Origin: WLMZ01 sp963732585
GTDB taxonomy: Bacteria; Actinomycetota; Acidimicrobiia; Acidimicrobiales; Ilumatobacteraceae
Direction of reading: 5' to 3'
Length of the DNA: 64,000 nucleotides
Assembly: GCA_963732585.1 (NCBI GenBank)
Contig: CAVSZY010000004.1
Coordinates: 682,001-746,000, forward strand
A model generated the notes under the pieces. The model did no database searches and was not told the DNA's origin. It saw nothing but the letters and a program-made list of their open reading frames with translations. Every line of letters starts with the position of its first letter. Positions within the stretch are counted from its first letter, which is position 1. This document shows positions 60,527 to 64,000 of the stretch, in pieces. The position numbers and the translations under genes are program-made.

Positions 60527-61122
60527 GGCGCAGAACTTGGACGTTGGTTCGGGTCGTGTTGGTTCCCGGGAAATGCCAAACCGAGCGATTGCGCTAGAGC
60601 CGCTCGTCCCCGAGCGATACGACTTTTGACCGTGCCGGCAGGGATATTGAGCACTGCGGCGATCTCGGCGTAATCCAGATCCGCCACATCGCGAAGAATA
60701 ACAGGCACTCGAAAGTCCTCGGGCAGCTTGGCCAAGGCCTCGTCGATAACCGAGCGATCGGCGATCGAATCGAGTCGAAGGCCGCTGTCGGGATCGACCG
60801 GTTCGCCGAGGCCGGTCACCGACCCGTCGATGTCGGTGCGGGTCGCCAATTCTGGACGTCGGCGACGACGACGCAATTCATCGAGTGCGCTGTTGGTCGC
60901 GATGCGATACGTCCAGGTGGCAAACGAACTGCGCCCGTCGAAGCGATTGAGGCTGCGCACGATGGCGATCAACGCTTCCTGGGCGGCATCGGCGGCATCG
61001 GCGTCGTGACCGGTCACGCGCCGACACACCGCAAAGATGCGGTCGTAGTGGCGGCTGAGCAGCTGATCGAGTGAAGCACGATCGCCCTGTTGGGCTGCTG
61101 CGACCAGGGCACGGTCGTCCAA
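60523..61122 (-). CDS. ECF-type RNA polymerase sigma factor (SigM-like by position)
   Basis: 199 residues, TTG start (LDDRALVAAAQQGDRASLDQLL). Region 2 is YDRIFAVCRRVTGHDADAADAAQEALIAIVRSLNRFDGRSSFATWTYRIATN, with DAAQE for the core-binding helix, and region 4 is LPEDFRVPVILRDVADLDYAEIAAVLNIPAGTVKSRIARGRAAL. Its partner anti-sigma overlaps downstream. The position next to trxB, trxA and cwlM matches mycobacterial sigM. The promoter recognised is unknown. Confidence 0.88.
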   Translation of the reverse strand: MDDRALVAAAQQGDRASLDQLLSRHYDRIFAVCRRVTGHDADAADAAQEALIAIVRSLNRFDGRSSFATWTYRIATNSALDELRRRRRRPELATRTDIDGSVTGLGEPVDPDSGLRLDSIADRSVIDEALAKLPEDFRVPVILRDVADLDYAEIAAVLNIPAGTVKSRIARGRAALAQSLGLAFPGNQHDPNQRPSSAP

Positions 61123-61181
61123 CGAAGTAGCGATGCTCCGATGGTAGCCAACGCAGCGCGTTGAACGAGGACCGTTCGGCC

Positions 61182-62909
61182 TCAGGGCGCTGGCGTGAAG
61201 GCGATCTCGCTGATCTGTGCCTGATAGGGCCGGTTGTCGCTACAGTCGCCTTCCCTACCCGCTTCATGCAGCAGGAAGAGTACGAACCGTGCCGGGCGGC
61301 CGTTGAGATCGACGGTTACGGTGCCCGGCTTGGTGTCGAAGGCCTTGTCCTGCAGCGCTGCACCCCAACCCTGCATCGTGGTCGGCATCGTCTCGCTCGC
61401 CGATGCGTAGACGTTGACTTGGTAGGGGGCGTTGGCCATCGTCATCGCCAGCGAGCCCTCGGTGGGCGCAGAAAGTTCAGCGACGAGTCCAACGCCGACC
61501 TTGCCACCGAAATAACGCGAGGAGTAGCAGTTGGTCGACCACAAGGTGTTGACGTTGCCGTCGGCGGCGAGTGCGGCGGACGAAGAGTTTTCCCCGGCTA
61601 GATCGGGATCGTCGGGATCGAAGTCGCGCACCGCGAGCAACGACACGGTTTGCGCTGGCACCGGAGCCAGGCTGGCAACCGTCGTCGTCGGTTGTCCAGC
61701 GAGGGAGTTGGACGAGGTGGAACTGTCCGTGTCATTGGCGATCATCGACCACAACACAGCGCTGATCACCACCGCAGCGACCAACAGCCCGATCACCACC
61801 AGCGACGGCCCGTTGCGCTGCTCGAATTGACGTGCCGTCTTGGTCCGCGGCGCGCCTTGGGGCGGTGTGTCTGCGCGTGTTTCGGTGCGTGTCTCGCTGC
61901 GAGCCCCGACCGCCGAGCCAGAAGGTCGTTTCGAGCCGTGCCGTGGTGTCGGCGTGCGGAATTCGCCGGCGCGCCGGTCGCCCCCGGTTGGACCGAGAAT
62001 CATGGGCGAGACGGGCGACGCGGTGCCTGCGGGCGGCGTCAAGGTTGTCGTTGGGTCGTCGACTCCGCTGGCGATGCGGGTCAGCCGGGCCTTCAAATCG
62101 CCGCCGGTCGTAGGGCGATCATCGGGATTGCGCGACAACAGCTGATGGATGAGCTCGGCGAGACCGTAGGGCAACGTCGGGCGAAGTCGGCTGAGTGAGG
62201 TTGGGTCACGCTGCAGGCGGGCGAGCGCGGTGGCTGCGTCGTTCTCGCCGATAAACGGAACTCGCCCGGCGAGGCACTCGTAAAGCACGAGGCCAAGGGA
62301 ATAGAGATCGGCGCGACCATCGAGACGTTTGCCGCGAACCTGCTCGGGGGAGAGGTACTTCGCGGTTCCCATCATGATGTTGTCGTTGGTCAGGTCGGCC
62401 GATGTGCTCAGGCCCTTGGCGATCCCGAAATCGGTGAGCAATACCCGCCCGTCCGGGGTGATCATGATGTTGCCGGGTTTGACATCGCGGTGTACCAACC
62501 CGGCTGAATGAGCGGCATCGAGTGCGGCAGCGACGCAACTGCCGATGTGCATCGTCAGTTCTGGACTCAACTTGCGCTGGTCATCGAGCAGTTGGCGCAG
62601 ACTCTTGCCGTTGACGAGTTGCATGACCACGGCCTGGCGGCCGTCGAAATCAACCGAATCATGGACACCGACAATGTTCGGGTGGGACAGGCGGGCGGCG
62701 GTGACGATCTCTCGACGGAAGCGCTCTACGACGATCGGATCGCTGGCCAGCGATGATTTCAGCACCTTAACTGCAACCTGTCGATCGAGCGACGTATCGG
62801 TTGCCAGCCACACTTCAGCCATGCCACCTTCCGCGATGCGACGCTCCAAGCGGTAGCGCTCGGCGAGTAAGGACGCGTTGGTCGGAAGAGATTGAGGCGG
62901 TGTTGACAT
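61182..62909 (-). CDS. Serine/threonine protein kinase with transmembrane helix and discoidin-like extracellular domain
   Basis: 575 residues. Kinase domain (about 15-280) intact: EGGMAEVWLATD, VAVKVLK with the ATP-binding Lys, HRDVKPGN, LLTDFGIAKG and SPEQVRG. A Pro/Thr/Arg-rich linker follows, then a membrane helix SLVVIGLLVAAVVISAVLWSMIA (about 375-397). The outside part contains SSAALAADGNVNTLWSTNCYSS and WGAALQDKAFDTKPGTVTVDL, resembling F5/8-type-C (discoidin) domains and the ectodomain of mycobacterial MviN. It may sense cell-wall components and phosphorylate envelope regulators such as the CwlM-like protein. Confidence 0.88.
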   Translation of the reverse strand: MSTPPQSLPTNASLLAERYRLERRIAEGGMAEVWLATDTSLDRQVAVKVLKSSLASDPIVVERFRREIVTAARLSHPNIVGVHDSVDFDGRQAVVMQLVNGKSLRQLLDDQRKLSPELTMHIGSCVAAALDAAHSAGLVHRDVKPGNIMITPDGRVLLTDFGIAKGLSTSADLTNDNIMMGTAKYLSPEQVRGKRLDGRADLYSLGLVLYECLAGRVPFIGENDAATALARLQRDPTSLSRLRPTLPYGLAELIHQLLSRNPDDRPTTGGDLKARLTRIASGVDDPTTTLTPPAGTASPVSPMILGPTGGDRRAGEFRTPTPRHGSKRPSGSAVGARSETRTETRADTPPQGAPRTKTARQFEQRNGPSLVVIGLLVAAVVISAVLWSMIANDTDSSTSSNSLAGQPTTTVASLAPVPAQTVSLLAVRDFDPDDPDLAGENSSSAALAADGNVNTLWSTNCYSSRYFGGKVGVGLVAELSAPTEGSLAMTMANAPYQVNVYASASETMPTTMQGWGAALQDKAFDTKPGTVTVDLNGRPARFVLFLLHEAGREGDCSDNRPYQAQISEIAFTPAP

Positions 62910-62937
62910 CGTTCGCCTCAGACGCTAGTTGGCACAA

Positions 62938-62953
62938 GCCCTGATATCAGGGC
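62938..62953. other. Perfect 16-bp palindrome between degV and the kinase gene
   Basis: GCCCTGATATCAGGGC, fully self-complementary, 28 bp upstream of the kinase start and just downstream of degV. No loop or T-run, so a terminator is unlikely; an operator is possible. Confidence 0.4.
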
Positions 62954-62974
62954 AATTCGAGTGACAGCTTGCCG

Positions 62975-63838
62975 TCAGCTCCGTGTCTGAAAGGCAACAC
63001 CGATGGTTCCGCGCCCGGAATGGCTGCCAACGACAGGGCCAATATCGCCGACGACGATGTCGCCTGCGTAGTGCGGTCGCAGCATGGCGAGGAACTTGTC
63101 GACGTCCGGACAGTCGCCGTGCAGCACCGCGAGGTTTTCGATTTCGCCGTACGCCGTGATCTTGTCGACCAGAAAAGCGAGCGCTTTGGCCCGCGTGCGT
63201 TGTTTGCCACCCTCTTCAACCTTGCCGTCGCGCACCTCGATGATCGGCTTGATCGACAGCACCGAGGCGAGCATGGCCTTCGCTCCGCCGATGCGGCCGC
63301 CCTTTTTCAGATTGTCGAGCGTGTCGAGTGCCCCCCAAACCTTTGTCCGTGACGCGGCATCGTTGGCCAAGGCCACGATCTCGGCCAGCGACTGGCCGTG
63401 CTGAGCGGCGCGGGCGCAGGCGACGGCGATGGTGCCAAGCCCGAGGGTTACGCTGCGACTATCGATCACCTCGACAGGGATCGTGTCCTTGACCGCCCGA
63501 GCGGCGAGTTCGGCGCTTTGCATGGTGGCCGACAGCGCCGCGCTCAACGAGATCGTGACGATCGCGCTGGCACCGTCAGCGGCCAGCCGACGATAGGCGG
63601 CTTCGAACTGTCCAGGTGCGGGAGCGGCGGTGGAGGGGAGCACCGGCGACGCCGCTGAACGGGCCCAGAATTCTTGCGTCGTTAGATCTTGGCGGTCGAT
63701 GAACTCGTCGTCACCGAATCGAATGGACAGGGGCACGATGACGATGCCGAGCTCGTCGGCCACGTCTTGGGGCAGGTCACATGCGCTATCGGTCACAATT
63801 CGAACGGTCACCGGCGCAACGCTACTCGCAAACGTCAT
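62975..63838 (-). CDS. DegV family fatty-acid-binding protein
   Basis: 287 residues. VRIVTDSACDLPQDVADELGIVIVPLSIRFGDDEFIDRQDLTTQEFW is the typical N-terminal lobe, SLSAALSATMQSAELAA and IDSRSVTLGLG follow in the lipid-binding cleft, and the second lobe has KGGRIGGAKAMLASVLSIKPII. DegV/FakB-like proteins hold a fatty acid for phosphorylation by a FakA-type kinase; the partner is not in the window. ATG 63838 is used; a GTG nine codons later is an alternative. The 3' end is followed by a 16-bp palindrome. Confidence 0.85.
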   Translation of the reverse strand: MTFASSVAPVTVRIVTDSACDLPQDVADELGIVIVPLSIRFGDDEFIDRQDLTTQEFWARSAASPVLPSTAAPAPGQFEAAYRRLAADGASAIVTISLSAALSATMQSAELAARAVKDTIPVEVIDSRSVTLGLGTIAVACARAAQHGQSLAEIVALANDAASRTKVWGALDTLDNLKKGGRIGGAKAMLASVLSIKPIIEVRDGKVEEGGKQRTRAKALAFLVDKITAYGEIENLAVLHGDCPDVDKFLAMLRPHYAGDIVVGDIGPVVGSHSGRGTIGVAFQTRS

Positions 63839-63894
63839 TGCCTATCGACCATCAGCCGACGGCAGCGGTGGCGGGCGTCGGTGAATCCTGATGC

Positions 63895-64000
63895 TCAGCC
63901 GCCGCCTGGCGACGGCGCGGCGTTTCGGCTGTTCTTGTACCACCAGGCCAGCACCATCAGCACGAATCCGCCGGTCAACACCTGGGCCAGCCCGGACAGC
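63895..64000 (-). CDS. C-terminal end of a membrane protein (partial, runs off the right edge)
   Basis: The last 34 codons of a leftward gene are visible: LSGLAQVLTGGFVLMVLAWWYKNSRNAAPSPGGG and a stop at 63895-63897. It contains one hydrophobic helix and a basic-then-flexible tail, as at the cytosolic end of a membrane protein. The length and identity of the gene cannot be judged. It ends 57 bp before degV. Confidence 0.6.
   Translation of the reverse strand, partial: LSGLAQVLTGGFVLMVLAWWYKNSRNAAPSPGGG

Noticed and set aside
62938..62953. The 16-bp palindrome after degV as an intrinsic terminator
   Set aside because: Self-complementary without a loop and without T-run; kept only as a possible operator.

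Overview
The window looks like the chromosomal origin region of a high-GC Actinomycetota, most likely of the Acidimicrobiia type. The reasons are the gene order around dnaA (dciA-recF-dnaN-dnaA on one side; rpmH-rnpA-yidD-yidC-jag-rsmG-parA-parB-cwlM-trxA-trxB-anti-sigma-sigM on the other), a DUF3566 protein next to gyrA, a mycothiol-enzyme-like protein, frequent GTG/TTG starts and many NTGA gene overlaps. The order from rsmG to sigM matches the mycobacterial oriC region. Genus-level placement is inference. Layout, 1-40.4 kb: an accessory catabolic region for CoA-activated substrates. It holds four adenylate-forming acyl-CoA ligases, three crotonases, three acyl-CoA dehydrogenase subunits, two CaiB/BaiF CoA-transferases, three amidohydrolase-2 proteins, a double-hotdog MaoC dehydratase, an HMG-CoA-synthase-like/DUF35 fusion next to an SCP2-type thiolase, a KshA-like Rieske oxygenase, an SDR, an acetoacetate-decarboxylase-like protein and two alpha/beta hydrolases. 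The set suggests degradation of a ring-containing or branched carboxylic acid (steroid, terpenoid or similar), but the substrate cannot be read from the sequence. Uptake would be by an unusual branched-chain-amino-acid-type ABC system: a lipoprotein receptor, a LivH-LivM-LivG triple fusion, and a second ATPase (LivF type) fused to a 12-helix MFS transporter. Two TetR regulators, a tandem pair of FCD-type GntR regulators and two recurring promoter motifs (a 23-bp dyad at four sites, an 18-bp GTATAT-centred motif at five) suggest two local regulons. Layout, 40.4-49.7 kb: tRNA-Ile(GAT) with its terminator, DUF3566, a TadE-like protein, gyrA, gyrB, dciA, recF and dnaN, all leftward. Layout, 49.5-51.4 kb: oriC, with DnaA boxes on both sides of dnaA. 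Layout, 51.4-56.7 kb: rightward rpmH to parB, with two perfect parS sites between rsmG and parA. Layout, 56.8-64 kb: a leftward cell-envelope and redox block (CwlM-like pseudo-amidase, TrxA, TrxB, small membrane protein, anti-sigma factor, ECF sigma factor, Ser/Thr kinase with a discoidin-like ectodomain, DegV) and the end of a membrane protein. Sequence quality: reading frames break in at least five genes (amidohydrolase, ligase and CoA-transferase at 5.8-8.7 kb, tetR at 34.08 kb, and the gyrB 5' end at 46.62 kb). Because gyrB is essential, some of these breaks are probably sequence errors and not real pseudogenes.
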